Counted from the stretch's first letter, positions 1 to 8,872 are shown. The stretch: DNA of 64,000 nt from Akkermansia massiliensis (GCF_023516715.1 NZ_JAMGSI010000002.1:682001-746000); one strand, 5' to 3'. The notes: generated by a model not told the origin, from the sequence alone. Made by a program: numbers and translations.

Positions 1-39
1 ATGACGGAACGCCCCTTCCGTTTCGCAAAAGCCCCGTGA
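1..39 (+). CDS. 3' end of an upstream gene (partial)
   Basis: Frame 1 is open from the first base and ends at a TGA at 37-39. It encodes only a short tail ending in RFAKAP. The next gene starts at a GTG at 36, so stop and start share the bases GTGA, which is typical of translationally coupled genes in one operon. Too little is visible to name a product. The A of the ATG at position 1 is probably an internal codon, but a tiny ORF cannot be excluded. Confidence 0.4.
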   Translation: MTERPFRFAKAP

Positions 40-935
40 GGCCGCGCCCGTCTCTATCCATAGCCGCCGCCCCTCCGGCGGAGCCCTCCCGCTTCGTCTC
101 CGCACCGGATGAAGCCGAACTCGACGCCTGCCGGGAAAGGTTGCAAAAAGATGAACGCCTTGCTGGAGAACTGGCTTGCGAACTGGGCATTCATCCCCTG
201 ATGATGCTGATCCATACGGCGCGGGAACTGGGCCGGGGCCTTTTGGGGGTGACGCCGGACAACCGGCTTTTATACCTGTACACGGCGGAAGATGAAGAAG
301 GGAATACCCGCTACACCGGAGCCAAATTGCGCCGGAGGGACCACCATGCCAACCCCTGCTTGAAGCTTGAAAACGGGCAATGGAAACCCCGTGGAACCAT
401 GAACCCCACGAAAGGCAACTCGCGCGGATTGCGCTTTTTGTGGCCCATAGGGAACGCAGCGGCCCCCTGGGGACTTGATTCCACTCACGGCAAGCGGTTC
501 GTCATCGTCACGGAAGGTGAAAGCGACTGTTTAGCCGTAGGTCAGGCTCTTGAATGCTTCCGGGAAGCCTACCAGCAGGACGTTGACCCCTACACGGGCC
601 GCCCCTACGAAGACGGGCGCGGAAGCCTGGAAGCCACCATTCCCGCCGTAATAGCCATTCCCGGGGCGTCAGGCTTCAAAACCGGATGGGAAACCCCGCT
701 TGCCGGTAAAAACATCATTCTTGCCCTGGACCCGGACAAGGCAGGACGCGAGGCCGCCGCCAAACTTCGGGAACGGCTGACCGCCGCCGGCTGCGTCATC
801 CGCGACTGGACTCCCCCCTACAAAGACGCGCGGAACATGCTTCTATGCGCCGGTGAACATGCGCTTTATGAAAGCTTGTTTTCATCCATGCGTTCCATGA
901 AAACTTCTAACGTGCCCACTCTCGCACAAGGATGA
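36..935 (+). CDS. Toprim-domain protein, primase-like, of a mobile element
   Basis: The 299-residue protein carries a Toprim fold in its C-terminal half. The conserved acidic residue lies in VIVTEGESD (E160), followed by a glycine-rich turn IPGASGF (about 208-214) and the metal-binding DPD of LALDPDKAGREAA (D231, D233). Proteins of this type in phages and integrative elements act in primer synthesis or DNA unwinding at replication start. The frame stays open upstream of the GTG at 36 to the window edge, but that GTG overlaps the preceding stop and is the likely start. It overlaps the next gene by 4 bases (ATGA at 932). The role with the neighbouring ATPase as a two-gene primase/helicase unit is inferred. 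Confidence 0.7.
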   Translation: MRPRPSLSIAAAPPAEPSRFVSAPDEAELDACRERLQKDERLAGELACELGIHPLMMLIHTARELGRGLLGVTPDNRLLYLYTAEDEEGNTRYTGAKLRRRDHHANPCLKLENGQWKPRGTMNPTKGNSRGLRFLWPIGNAAAPWGLDSTHGKRFVIVTEGESDCLAVGQALECFREAYQQDVDPYTGRPYEDGRGSLEATIPAVIAIPGASGFKTGWETPLAGKNIILALDPDKAGREAAAKLRERLTAAGCVIRDWTPPYKDARNMLLCAGEHALYESLFSSMRSMKTSNVPTLAQG

Positions 936-2638
936 ACACGCCCTTAGCCCCGACGCCCCTGACCCCCGGCGCGCGCTCCATGGACGAAGAAGCCGCCGCC
1001 CTGCAGAAAGAGCGGGAAGAGGCCATGAAGCCCCCCTTTCTGGCCCTGGGAACACAGGGGGCGCAATTCGTTTACTACGCGCGCCGCTCGGAAATTCTCT
1101 TCCATTGGAACACCAAGGAACATACGCCGGTGAACATGCGCTTTCTGGCCCCTGTGGAATGGTGGCAGAAGACGCTTGATCCGGACGGTAAGCTAACGCC
1201 CCGCCAGGTCATGGACAGGGCCATCGACTACTGCATCGAAACAACCAGCAACCGCAAATTTGACCCTGACTCCATCCGGAAATGCGGCGTATGGGACGAA
1301 GACGGGGCCGCCGTGTACCATGCGGGAAATGCCGTCTATCTATTCTCCCCGGAAAACGAACAGAAACTCCCCTTCCTGCCCGTGGACCATGCCCGGACGG
1401 GAAAGCCCCTCTACCTGCCCGGCAAGCCTCTTCTGGCCCCGTCAGATGACATTCTGACGGACGAAGAAGGAAAAGTCGTTGCCGAGTTCATCGAGGCGCA
1501 CTCATGGAAACGCGAGGAAGACGCCTTCCTTTGCCTGGGCCTCGTCACGCAGGCCATTCTTTCCGGGTATCTCCACTTCCGCGCCCATGGCTGGATCAAC
1601 GCCCCGGCGGGAACCGGCAAAACCACCTTGAGGAAAAGCATTGAACTTCTCATTGGGGGCGTTGCTCGGTACTTCAAAGGGCTGGAAACTACGGACGCCG
1701 GATTAAGGCAAAAGCTTGAAAGCGATTCCTGCCCGGTCATCTTTGATGAAGCGGACTCCGACAACCCCGCCAAGACGGCCAACATGGTCAGAATCCTTGC
1801 CCTATTGAGAACCGCCACGGACGGGGATGTTGGAATCACCAAGGGAGGCGCGGACGGCAAAAGCGTCACCTACCTCATGAGAAACGCCTTCCTTCTGTTC
1901 TCCGTGCGCTCCATGATTGAAAAAGCCAGCGAGCAATCACGCATTTTTGAACTGGAACTGGAAAAGAAGGAACCTTCCGAAGCCGCACCCGTTTTCCGAA
2001 GGCATGATGAACTGGCCGCCGTCATCCGGTCCGGGGACTTGGGGCGCAAATACGTGACCCGAATCATGCACCATGCGCCAGCCATCCGCCGCAACATTGA
2101 AACCCTGAGGCAATACCTTTCCGACCAGGGAGAAGAAGGGCGCCGCGCGGAAATGTTCTCCACCGTGTACGCCGCCGCGCACTTTGTCACCAGCGGGGAA
2201 GACCTGACGCCCCGGGACATGCAGGAATGCGCCGCCATGGCCTCCGGGAGTGATTACGCCCGCGTGCTGGACGACGACGGGGAACGCTGCCTGGAATGGC
2301 TCCTGGGGTATTCCCCGCCCATGATGGGGAACCGCACCCTCCGGGAGTTCATCAAGGAAGCGGCCAGCGCGGAAGTATCGGAAGATTCCACCGTCCTTGA
2401 ACGCTACGGCCTGTACGTCCGAAAAGCGGCGGACGGGAAGAAATACGTCTACCTTGCCGCCACCAGGAAGAACCGGAAGATAGGGGAAATATTCAAGGGT
2501 TCGGAATGGGAGGGGGTGAACGTGAAAAAGGTTCTCCTGAACGTGAAGGGAATGGAAGAGCAGCTTTTCCGGCCGAACAGCAGGGTAAACACCACGGCGA
2601 GAGGCGTAAAAATACCGCTGGATTTTATAACGCATTGA
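932..2638 (+). CDS. P-loop ATPase, helicase-like replication protein of a mobile element
   Basis: The 568-residue protein has a Walker A motif, APAGTGKTT (about 224-232), and a Walker B motif, CPVIFDEAD (267-275). Spacing and context fit the DUF927/superfamily 3 helicase-like ATPases found next to Toprim proteins in phage and integrative elements. The first 200 residues match no motif I can name. The ATG overlaps the stop of the Toprim gene, so the two are probably co-translated. An iteron-like repeat cluster begins 17 bases after its stop, which suggests a replication module. The exact family is uncertain; the ATPase assignment is firm. Confidence 0.65.
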   Translation: MNTPLAPTPLTPGARSMDEEAAALQKEREEAMKPPFLALGTQGAQFVYYARRSEILFHWNTKEHTPVNMRFLAPVEWWQKTLDPDGKLTPRQVMDRAIDYCIETTSNRKFDPDSIRKCGVWDEDGAAVYHAGNAVYLFSPENEQKLPFLPVDHARTGKPLYLPGKPLLAPSDDILTDEEGKVVAEFIEAHSWKREEDAFLCLGLVTQAILSGYLHFRAHGWINAPAGTGKTTLRKSIELLIGGVARYFKGLETTDAGLRQKLESDSCPVIFDEADSDNPAKTANMVRILALLRTATDGDVGITKGGADGKSVTYLMRNAFLLFSVRSMIEKASEQSRIFELELEKKEPSEAAPVFRRHDELAAVIRSGDLGRKYVTRIMHHAPAIRRNIETLRQYLSDQGEEGRRAEMFSTVYAAAHFVTSGEDLTPRDMQECAAMASGSDYARVLDDDGERCLEWLLGYSPPMMGNRTLREFIKEAASAEVSEDSTVLERYGLYVRKAADGKKYVYLAATRKNRKIGEIFKGSEWEGVNVKKVLLNVKGMEEQLFRPNSRVNTTARGVKIPLDFITH

Positions 2639-2654
2639 CTATCAAATGGGAAAA

Positions 2655-2803
2655 GGTTTACAAATTGCGGTTTACAAATTGTTACACAAATAATGTATTG
2701 ATAATTAAGATTTAATGAAAATCCTTCTGGATTGGTTTACAAACGTTTGTACACAAATTCAGATTGATAAATCAATAAGTTACTACGCCGTTTACAATTT
2801 TTG
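2655..2803. repeat. Iteron-like repeat cluster with 14-bp palindrome
   Basis: The 207-base gap between the ATPase and ERCC4 genes is AT-rich and holds repeated GTTTACAA words. Two perfect copies of GGTTTACAAATTG sit at 2655-2667 and 2669-2681 with a 14-base period. Related copies are GGTTTACAAACG (2734-2745) and CGTTTACAATTTTTG (2789-2803), with ACACAAAT words at 2685 and 2751. A perfect 14-bp palindrome, TACAAACGTTTGTA, lies at 2738-2751. The layout fits initiator-binding iterons of a replication origin or an operator array for an element-encoded repressor. The function is inferred. Confidence 0.55.
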
Positions 2804-2845
2804 CGAAAAAACACACCTATACACACGCGCGAGAGAGAGACAACA

Positions 2846-3328
2846 ATGACCCCGGAAACGCCCCTTATCATCATCGACAACAGAGAGCAAACGCCCCTCA
2901 CCTTTCAGCATTTCTCCTCCCGGCGCGGAACGCTGCAAAGCGGGGATTATTCCCTGGACAGATTTGAAACCCGGTTCACGGTGGAGAGGAAGAGCATTGT
3001 TGACCTGATCGGAAGCCTGACGGCGGGGCGTGACAGGTTCGAGCGGGAATGCCACCGCCTCCGGGGATATGACTTTGCCCGGCTGCTGATTGTGGGGCAT
3101 CCTGACGAACTGCCCTTTCACCTGTCCAGAAGGAAGACGACCAGCAAGGCCATTCTGGGGAGCCTGGGAACTTTCGAGGTAAGATACCGCTTGCCTATCG
3201 TGTGGGAGCCATCAGAAGCGCGGGCGGCAGCCCTGATAGAAAAATGGGCCTGGTACTTCTACCGGGAAGCATGGAGGCCCTTCAAGATTTTGCCTGCTCC
3301 TTTCGGGGCGGCAGAAATAACACAATAA
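2846..3328 (+). CDS. ERCC4-type DNA nuclease
   Basis: The 160-residue protein is a stand-alone ERCC4/XPF nuclease domain. The motifs are IIIDNREQTP (D11, R13), SGDYS (D34) and the catalytic ERKSIVD (E47, R48, K49, D53), followed by the helix DRFERE. Such nucleases cut branched DNA and occur in phages and mobile elements, probably for recombination or replication intermediates. I chose the ATG at 2846 because a purine-rich stretch, GAGAGAGAGA, lies just ahead of it. A TTG at 2801 would add 15 poorly conserved residues. The gene follows the repeat cluster and is likely expressed from within it. Confidence 0.8.
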   Translation: MTPETPLIIIDNREQTPLTFQHFSSRRGTLQSGDYSLDRFETRFTVERKSIVDLIGSLTAGRDRFERECHRLRGYDFARLLIVGHPDELPFHLSRRKTTSKAILGSLGTFEVRYRLPIVWEPSEARAAALIEKWAWYFYREAWRPFKILPAPFGAAEITQ

Positions 3329-3343
3329 CCCAATATCAATAAT

Positions 3344-3766
3344 ATGATTGAGAACAAACCCGATAATAAAGAAAATAAAATAAATAGTGAGAATACAGAA
3401 TCCGTCTTGGCGGAACTTCAAGTACGTTACCTTGAATCCATGCGCGAGTTCTGGTATGAATGCCCACTTGCGTTGAAAGAGATCCATCAGCTTTTGCCCG
3501 ACATTCTGAAAACATCAGAACAGGCGGGGATTTGTCAACCTGTTGTTCTCGCTGGCTTCATCTCGGATATTAATCAATATTACTATAATCAGAAAATGAC
3601 TCAACTTTCAAAGAAAGCATACAAGCTTCATAAGAGGAAAAACCGGATGTTAAAAGAGAGGCTCGAATTTAACAAGCTCGCCCTCTCCAGAGGGGAAATT
3701 CCTGACCATATTTTTCAGCAAGTACAGGAGTGCCAGAAACTCGAAAAACAGGAAGCTTCCCTCTAA
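3344..3766 (+). CDS. Hypothetical helical protein of the mobile element
   Basis: The 140-residue product is charged and probably all helical. Its N-terminus is rich in Asn, Lys and Glu, and its C-terminal third (from about residue 90) is rich in Lys and Arg, so nucleic-acid binding is possible. I recognise no domain. It begins 15 bases after the ERCC4 nuclease and is lower in G+C than its neighbours. It is likely an accessory gene of the element. Confidence 0.5.
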   Translation: MIENKPDNKENKINSENTESVLAELQVRYLESMREFWYECPLALKEIHQLLPDILKTSEQAGICQPVVLAGFISDINQYYYNQKMTQLSKKAYKLHKRKNRMLKERLEFNKLALSRGEIPDHIFQQVQECQKLEKQEASL

Positions 3767-4031
3767 CCGTTGAAAGAACCAAGCCCCCCTCTCCCTGCCC
3801 GGAACTGGACGGGGGGAGGGGAAAAGAAGAAACACCTAAAGACCATCAAGCACCAGGACAATCAAGAAAGAAATCGAAGTAGGGCTTAAGTACTCCGTTG
3901 ACGCCAAGGGCATCGAAGAGGCAAAGCAGCAGATTGAAGAACTCGGCAGGATAGAGGCCGGAGGCGACCTTTCCGCCTATGACAAGGCCCTTGAAAACGC
4001 CAATGAGAAGCTGGGGGAATTCGCCGATAAG

Positions 4032-6119
4032 ATGACAGATGCCGGCTCTCGCATGCGGGCGGCGTTCCAGGACAACCCCGGACTGGAAGCGTTTATCGAT
4101 GACGCGACCGGAGCCGTATTGACGGCGGAAGAACTCAAGAAGAAATTTGAACAGATTGATGACGTCGCGGAAGTCCTCAATAACAAAATGTCAGATTTGG
4201 ACCTGGGGGCGAAGTGGGGCGAAAACCTTGATGAAAACCTTCAAAAGATCCTCGACGGCTACAATAAGGAAATGGACGCCGCCGACAAGGCCGCGGAAAA
4301 AGCGGCTGCTGCGGAGGCCCGGAAGCAACAGCAGGCAGCGGCAACCGTGGAACGGCTGGAAGCCGGGAACCGCCGCGCCGCCGCGTCCTATGAGGAATTG
4401 CGGGCGGAACTGGAAATCTATATTGCCAAGCTTGAAGAAGCCCGGAAGGCCGGCGACAACGTAGCCCAGGCGGACGCCCTGAAGAATATCCAGGACTTGG
4501 AAAAACGTATCACCGCTGCCGGAAAGGCCGGAGAACTTACCCGGCGCCAGGTCCGGGGCTTATCCGCGCAAGTGACGGAAGCGGCCGCCCGCATCCTGGG
4601 AATGTCCTCTTCCCTCCGTGGGGCAATTCCGTTCATTCGTCTGTTCGGAACGTCCATCAAGGCGGCTATGGGGCCGCTTGGCTGGGCCTTGCTGCTGTTT
4701 CAGGGGCTTACCGCCGGCATTACTGCCTTGGTGAATCATTTTAAGTCGAAAAGTGATGAACTTGAAAGGCAAGCGGAGGAAAAAAAGAAAAATATGGATA
4801 AGCTCATTAAAGAAGCAAATGAGCTAAAGGCGAAACTGAATAATGAATCTATTTTACAAAAAGAAAATGATCTTACGGCCAGAATTGCCGATAATAGGAA
4901 AATTGAAGTTGAAGCTTTACGGGAAGCCGTACGGGAACAAAGGCGTTTGATTGACTTGCAATCAAAAATTCTTGATGAACAAGACCGCGCCCGCCTGCTA
5001 GATGTTGAAACTGATTTTTATAATGGAAAATACGGAGACCCTAACAGCCCGGAAGCAAGACGGAAGCTGGACCGCGTTCAAGAAGGAATAAGAATGGATG
5101 CAAATGCCAGACATCGAACGGAAGCAGAGGAAGCGGCGCAAGGTAGCGTTACAAATGCGGGAAAGGAATTGAGCAAGGCCGTTGAATCATTAAATCAAAT
5201 AAAAGACCGTCTGGCAGTCTTAGAAAATACGCCTATTCTCTCTTTGGATGAATTGAAACAAATTGAGGGAGAAATTTCTAAAATAGAAAGCGGAAAAATT
5301 ACATTCCCTGATTGGGAAAAATTGTATGCGGCAAGAAAACAAAGAGATAATTCCGATCAAGCTTTAAAAGAAGCTGGTTATGATATTACTACAGAAACGG
5401 CCAGGGAAAATGCCTATAAAGCCAATGATGAAGCTTTAAGGAAAGCCAGGGAAGAACAGACAAAAGCTTTAGAAGCACAATACAAAGCGGAAGATACTCT
5501 TGAACAGGCCACAAAAGAATTGGCCGAACGCCGTGCGCTTAATGCAGCCCAAAGTGCCAGAGATACAGCACAACAAAGGAATACAGAAGCAAAGCAGAAA
5601 AACGCTCAACGACAGGAAGAAGAAAAAGCTATACAGGATGCCCGGAAAAAAGAAGAGGCCCGACAGAAAGTCAGGGATGCCGCCATGAAAGAAGCAACTC
5701 GTGATGCAGTCAAACAGCAAGAGAAGCTGATCAAGAACGCCCCCTTTGAAGGGATTCCCCAGCATCCAACGCCCCAACAGCAGAAAAGGGTGGAAGCTGT
5801 TCAAGAAGCATGGGAGGCCGGCAAAAAGCGGCTTCTGGAAGGTATAGGCGGAGACGACAACACGCTTGATGCTTCCGAGATCAACGCCGCCATCAATGAA
5901 GCGTTGCAGACCCTCCGCAGGCAAGGGGAATCAACAGATCGCTTCATGGCTGCTGTGGTAAATAACTTTAGCAACTTAGCTACAACGATAAATGCAAACA
6001 TTCAAAGAGCGCAAGACATGACCAACAAGAGAATTGATGAATTAGAACGCACTCAAAAAAGAATAAATAGACAAGTAGAATATAATATTCAGGGCATCCG
6101 AAGAGTAGCAATGCACTAA
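4032..6119 (+). CDS. Phage tape-measure-like coiled-coil protein, 5' end apparently damaged
   Basis: The 695-residue frame is dominated by charged coiled coil rich in Ala, Glu, Lys and Gln. Two short hydrophobic segments at about residues 195-245 (AIPFIRLFG and PLGWALLLFQGLTAGITAL) interrupt it. This pattern is usual for phage tail tape-measure proteins, which set tail length and help DNA entry. The reading frame stays open upstream to 3840 and encodes plausible protein (for example KKEIEVGLKYSVDAKG), but no ATG, GTG or TTG lies in it before 4032. An AGG at 3855, where ATG would be expected, may be a lost start. No other virion gene is near, so this may be a remnant. Confidence 0.55.
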   Translation: MTDAGSRMRAAFQDNPGLEAFIDDATGAVLTAEELKKKFEQIDDVAEVLNNKMSDLDLGAKWGENLDENLQKILDGYNKEMDAADKAAEKAAAAEARKQQQAAATVERLEAGNRRAAASYEELRAELEIYIAKLEEARKAGDNVAQADALKNIQDLEKRITAAGKAGELTRRQVRGLSAQVTEAAARILGMSSSLRGAIPFIRLFGTSIKAAMGPLGWALLLFQGLTAGITALVNHFKSKSDELERQAEEKKKNMDKLIKEANELKAKLNNESILQKENDLTARIADNRKIEVEALREAVREQRRLIDLQSKILDEQDRARLLDVETDFYNGKYGDPNSPEARRKLDRVQEGIRMDANARHRTEAEEAAQGSVTNAGKELSKAVESLNQIKDRLAVLENTPILSLDELKQIEGEISKIESGKITFPDWEKLYAARKQRDNSDQALKEAGYDITTETARENAYKANDEALRKAREEQTKALEAQYKAEDTLEQATKELAERRALNAAQSARDTAQQRNTEAKQKNAQRQEEEKAIQDARKKEEARQKVRDAAMKEATRDAVKQQEKLIKNAPFEGIPQHPTPQQQKRVEAVQEAWEAGKKRLLEGIGGDDNTLDASEINAAINEALQTLRRQGESTDRFMAAVVNNFSNLATTINANIQRAQDMTNKRIDELERTQKRINRQVEYNIQGIRRVAMH

Positions 6120-6151
6120 TATTCTGAAGGAACTTCAACCTCATGGAGTGT

Positions 6152-6182
6152 CGCCCCCGACCAAATAGGCGGGGGCGTTTTT
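6152..6182 (+). terminator. Rho-independent terminator after the tape-measure-like gene
   Basis: Perfect 8-bp arms CGCCCCCG (6152-6159) and CGGGGGCG (6170-6177) are followed by a run of T. It lies 33 bases after the stop at 6119 and ends the element's last visible transcript. Confidence 0.85.
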
Positions 6183-6272
6183 CATCTTCTGGACATCGGA
6201 AAGATAAGAATATATGTTTCATGGGCTATCACAGGCCATCACAGATAGCGAGATTATGGAAAAATGACGCTC

Positions 6273-6294
6273 AAGTGTACATAAAAGTGTACAT
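6273..6294. repeat. Tandem AAGTGTACAT repeat
   Basis: Two perfect copies of the decamer AAGTGTACAT lie at 6273-6282 and 6285-6294 with a 12-base period. Each contains the palindrome TGTACA. The site is near the presumed element end, so it may be an integrase arm-type or repressor site. The GTACA word recurs at 2749-2753 in the element's repeat cluster. Confidence 0.4.
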
Positions 6295-6358
6295 ATAGAA
6301 CTAAAGTTATTGAATACCAATATTTGGAATGGTTCTCTACCACCACTTTTACTTTCAT

Positions 6359-6387
6359 AACGCGTTCTCCGGAAGAACGCGTTTTTT
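6359..6387 (+). terminator. Rho-independent terminator at the element/chromosome boundary
   Basis: Arms AACGCGTTCT (6359-6368) and AGAACGCGTT (6374-6383) form a perfect 10-bp stem, followed by six T. No gene ends just before it, so it may belong to whatever preceded the integrated element originally, or to the element. Confidence 0.75.
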
Positions 6388-6576
6388 ATTGTTTCCGCGG
6401 TTGCGGGTTCGTGATGTTCAACGGGAAAAGGGAATCGCCGCCCTGTAGGAGAAGCAGGAAACGAGCATGCGCGCGGAGGATGGGGAGGCGGATGACTTGT
6501 TCAGCCTATCGACAAGGCGCGCAGGACATGTTAGATATTCTCTCTTGCCGATTTTTCATCTCTGCCGTTTATTGAC

Positions 6577-8442
6577 ATGTTGACCACGCTGCTCATTCTG
6601 GGAGTATCCGCCGTTTTGTTCGTCCAGGGGAGAATCCGTTCAGATATTGTCGCGCTGTGTTCCCTGCTGTGCCTGATCGTGTTCGGGATTTTAAGCCCGG
6701 AGCAGGCGCTTTCCGGCTTTTCCAACTCCATCGTAGTCATGATGGTGGGGCTTTTCGTGGTGGGGGGAGCCATTTTCCGGACGGGACTGGCCAAGATGCT
6801 GGGCGGCAGGATCATGAAGCTGGCCGGCAAGAGCGAGCTGCGCCTGCTGGTGCTGACCATGCTCGTTACGGCCGGAATCGGAGCGTTTGTCAGCAATACG
6901 GGAACGGTGGCGCTGATGCTGCCCATTCTGGTGAGCCTGGCCGCGGACGGCGGCATCCAGACGAGCCGCCTGCTTATGCCCATGGCGTTTGCCAGCAGCA
7001 TGGGCGGCATGCTGACGCTGATCGGCACGCCCCCCAACCTGGTCATCAACAACCAGCTTCAGGAGGCGGGAATGGAGGGGCTGGGCTTTTTCTCGTTCAC
7101 CCCCATCGGCCTCATCTGCATCGTGACGGGCGTCCTGCTGCTGATTCCCCTGAGCAGGAAGTTCCTGGGCCGTCATGACGACAAGACGGAACACGAGGCC
7201 AAGGGCAAGTCCCTCAGCCAGTTGATAGACGAGTACCAGATCATCAGCAATCTTTACCGTCTCCGGGTGCTGGAGGATTCCGCCCTGACGGAGAACCCCC
7301 TGCACGACCTCCAGATACCGGACCGCTACCACGTGAACATCGTGGAAGTGCGCCGCAGGCATTCCAGCCGGCATTCCTTCCTGCAAACGGTCAGCCAGAC
7401 CATGGCGGGCTCGGACACCCGCGTGGCGCGGGGAGACGTCATTTACGTGATGGGGGAGTTTGAGGACGTGGACCGTTTCGCCCGGGAATACGGGGCGGTG
7501 ATGATTAACCGGAAGACGTCGGAAGATACGGATTCCCTGCTGAAGAGCAAATTGAAGTTTGACGAGATAGGCATTGCGGAGATGCTGCTCATGCGCAACT
7601 CGGACCTCATCAACATGCCCGTGAAGTCTTCCGGGCTCCGCGCCAAGTACGGGGTCAACATTCTGGCCATCCAGCGGGACAACCATTACATTTTCCACAA
7701 TTTGAAGGATGTGAAGCTCCAGTACGGGGATACGCTGCTGATTCAGGGAACCTGGGCGGATATTGCGCGCCTGAGTGAGAAAACCTTTGAATGGGTCGTG
7801 GTGGGCCAGCCGCTGGCGGAGGCGTCCAAGGTGACCCTGACGCACAAGGCTCCGCTGGCCGCTGGCATCATGCTGCTGATGATTGCGGCCATGGTGTTCA
7901 ACTGGGTGCCCGCGGTGGCCGCGGTGCTGATCGCCGCCGTCCTGATGGTGCTGTGCGGATGCCTGCGCAACGTGGAGGAGGCGTACCGGACGATCAACTG
8001 GGAGAGCATCGTGCTGATTGCCGCCATGCTGCCGATGTCCGTGGCGCTGGAGAAGACCGGCACCTCGGAGGCCATCTCCCACGGCCTGGTGGCCGGCCTG
8101 GGGGGATTCGGGCCGTTCGCCCTGATGGCGGGCGTTTATTTCACGGCCTCCCTGCTGACCATGTTCATCAGCAATACGGCCACGGCGGTGCTGCTGGCTC
8201 CCATCGCCCTGCAATCCGCGGTGAGCATGGGCATCAGCCCCTATCCGCTGCTGCTGGCGGTTTCCGTGGGCACCAGCATGTGTTTTGCCTCTCCCTTTTC
8301 CACGCCGCCCAATGCCCTGGTCATGCCGGCGGGCAAGTACACGTTCATGGATTACGTGAAGGTAGGGGTTCCCCTCCAGGTGATCATGGGGCTGGTCATG
8401 GTGGTGGTGATCCCTCTGTTTTTCCCGTTCGTGAAAGCCTAG
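6577..8442 (+). CDS. SLC13/DASS-family permease with two RCK_C (TrkA-C) domains
   Basis: The 621-residue inner-membrane protein has two hydrophobic halves (about 1-200 and 415-621). Each carries the family's SNT signature: SNTGTVALMLPI in the first half, SNTATAVLLAPI in the second. Between them sit two soluble RCK_C modules, at about 225-305 and 320-405. This is the layout of SLC13-type anion permeases (sulfate, dicarboxylate or similar) with regulatory RCK_C inserts. The substrate cannot be read from sequence. The gene stands alone after the mobile-element boundary. TTGACA overlaps the start region, but no clear -10 box is placed suitably. Confidence 0.85.
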   Translation: MLTTLLILGVSAVLFVQGRIRSDIVALCSLLCLIVFGILSPEQALSGFSNSIVVMMVGLFVVGGAIFRTGLAKMLGGRIMKLAGKSELRLLVLTMLVTAGIGAFVSNTGTVALMLPILVSLAADGGIQTSRLLMPMAFASSMGGMLTLIGTPPNLVINNQLQEAGMEGLGFFSFTPIGLICIVTGVLLLIPLSRKFLGRHDDKTEHEAKGKSLSQLIDEYQIISNLYRLRVLEDSALTENPLHDLQIPDRYHVNIVEVRRRHSSRHSFLQTVSQTMAGSDTRVARGDVIYVMGEFEDVDRFAREYGAVMINRKTSEDTDSLLKSKLKFDEIGIAEMLLMRNSDLINMPVKSSGLRAKYGVNILAIQRDNHYIFHNLKDVKLQYGDTLLIQGTWADIARLSEKTFEWVVVGQPLAEASKVTLTHKAPLAAGIMLLMIAAMVFNWVPAVAAVLIAAVLMVLCGCLRNVEEAYRTINWESIVLIAAMLPMSVALEKTGTSEAISHGLVAGLGGFGPFALMAGVYFTASLLTMFISNTATAVLLAPIALQSAVSMGISPYPLLLAVSVGTSMCFASPFSTPPNALVMPAGKYTFMDYVKVGVPLQVIMGLVMVVVIPLFFPFVKA

Positions 8443-8565
8443 GCCGGAGAGCCGTTCACGAGGAGGAAAGGGCGCATGGCAGTGTAATTTACATGCATTA
8501 CTAAAAAAAGAGAGACAAGGGAAGCGCGTGGGAGTAGAAGAGGATTGTTTAAGAACCCCCATTTA

Positions 8566-8802
8566 ATGATGAAGTACTTGCTTATTATTATGGCCGCCGC
8601 GTTCGCCATGCCCTCCATGGCGGAGGAAGACGCTCCCAAGAGAATGACTTCCGCGGAAAAGAAGGCCGCCCTCCTTGAAAAGTATGATACCAATAAGGAC
8701 GGCAAGCTGGATTCCGAGGAGAAGACCAAGATGAAGGAGGACCTGAAGAAGCAGAAGGAGGAGGAACGGGCCAGGAAGCACGCCTCCCGCAAATCCGATT
8801 AA
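8566..8802 (+). CDS. Small secreted EF-hand protein
   Basis: A 78-residue protein starts at ATG 8566 (or 8569). A signal peptide (KYLLIIMAAAFAMPSMA) precedes a mature chain with one canonical EF-hand loop, DTNKDGKLDSEE, which has the Asp/Asn/Asp/Gly/Glu pattern of a calcium ligand set. The C-terminus is a Lys/Glu helix ending in basic residues. It is likely exported to the periplasm and may bind calcium. A TTG at 8545 would break the signal peptide and was not chosen. The target is unknown. Confidence 0.7.
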   Translation: MMKYLLIIMAAAFAMPSMAEEDAPKRMTSAEKKAALLEKYDTNKDGKLDSEEKTKMKEDLKKQKEEERARKHASRKSD

Positions 8803-8872
8803 GGTTTTACGGCTTCGTTGACAATCTGTTTTTCAGACGGCTTGAACCGGGTTCAGGCTGAAGGGAGAACGT

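Larger units (their letters stand above)
6120..6576. other. Non-coding boundary between the mobile element and the chromosome
   Basis: This 457-base stretch has no convincing gene. It contains two strong terminators (listed separately), a short tandem repeat, and a drift from AT-rich sequence (to about 6360) back to the G+C-rich chromosome. The element end probably lies between the two terminators. The CCACCA-like string at 6340-6345 just before the second terminator is reminiscent of an RNA gene 3' end used as an attachment site, but I cannot fold a tRNA or tmRNA there. Confidence 0.4.

Noticed and set aside
6300-6390. A tRNA or tmRNA 3' end suggested by the CCACCA-like string before a terminator
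   Set aside because: I could not form an acceptor or T arm from the adjacent bases, so no RNA gene is called.
6691-8562. A 623-codon minus-strand frame over the SLC13 permease
   Set aside because: It is antisense to a clear membrane protein; its His/Gln-rich translation is typical of a shadow frame.
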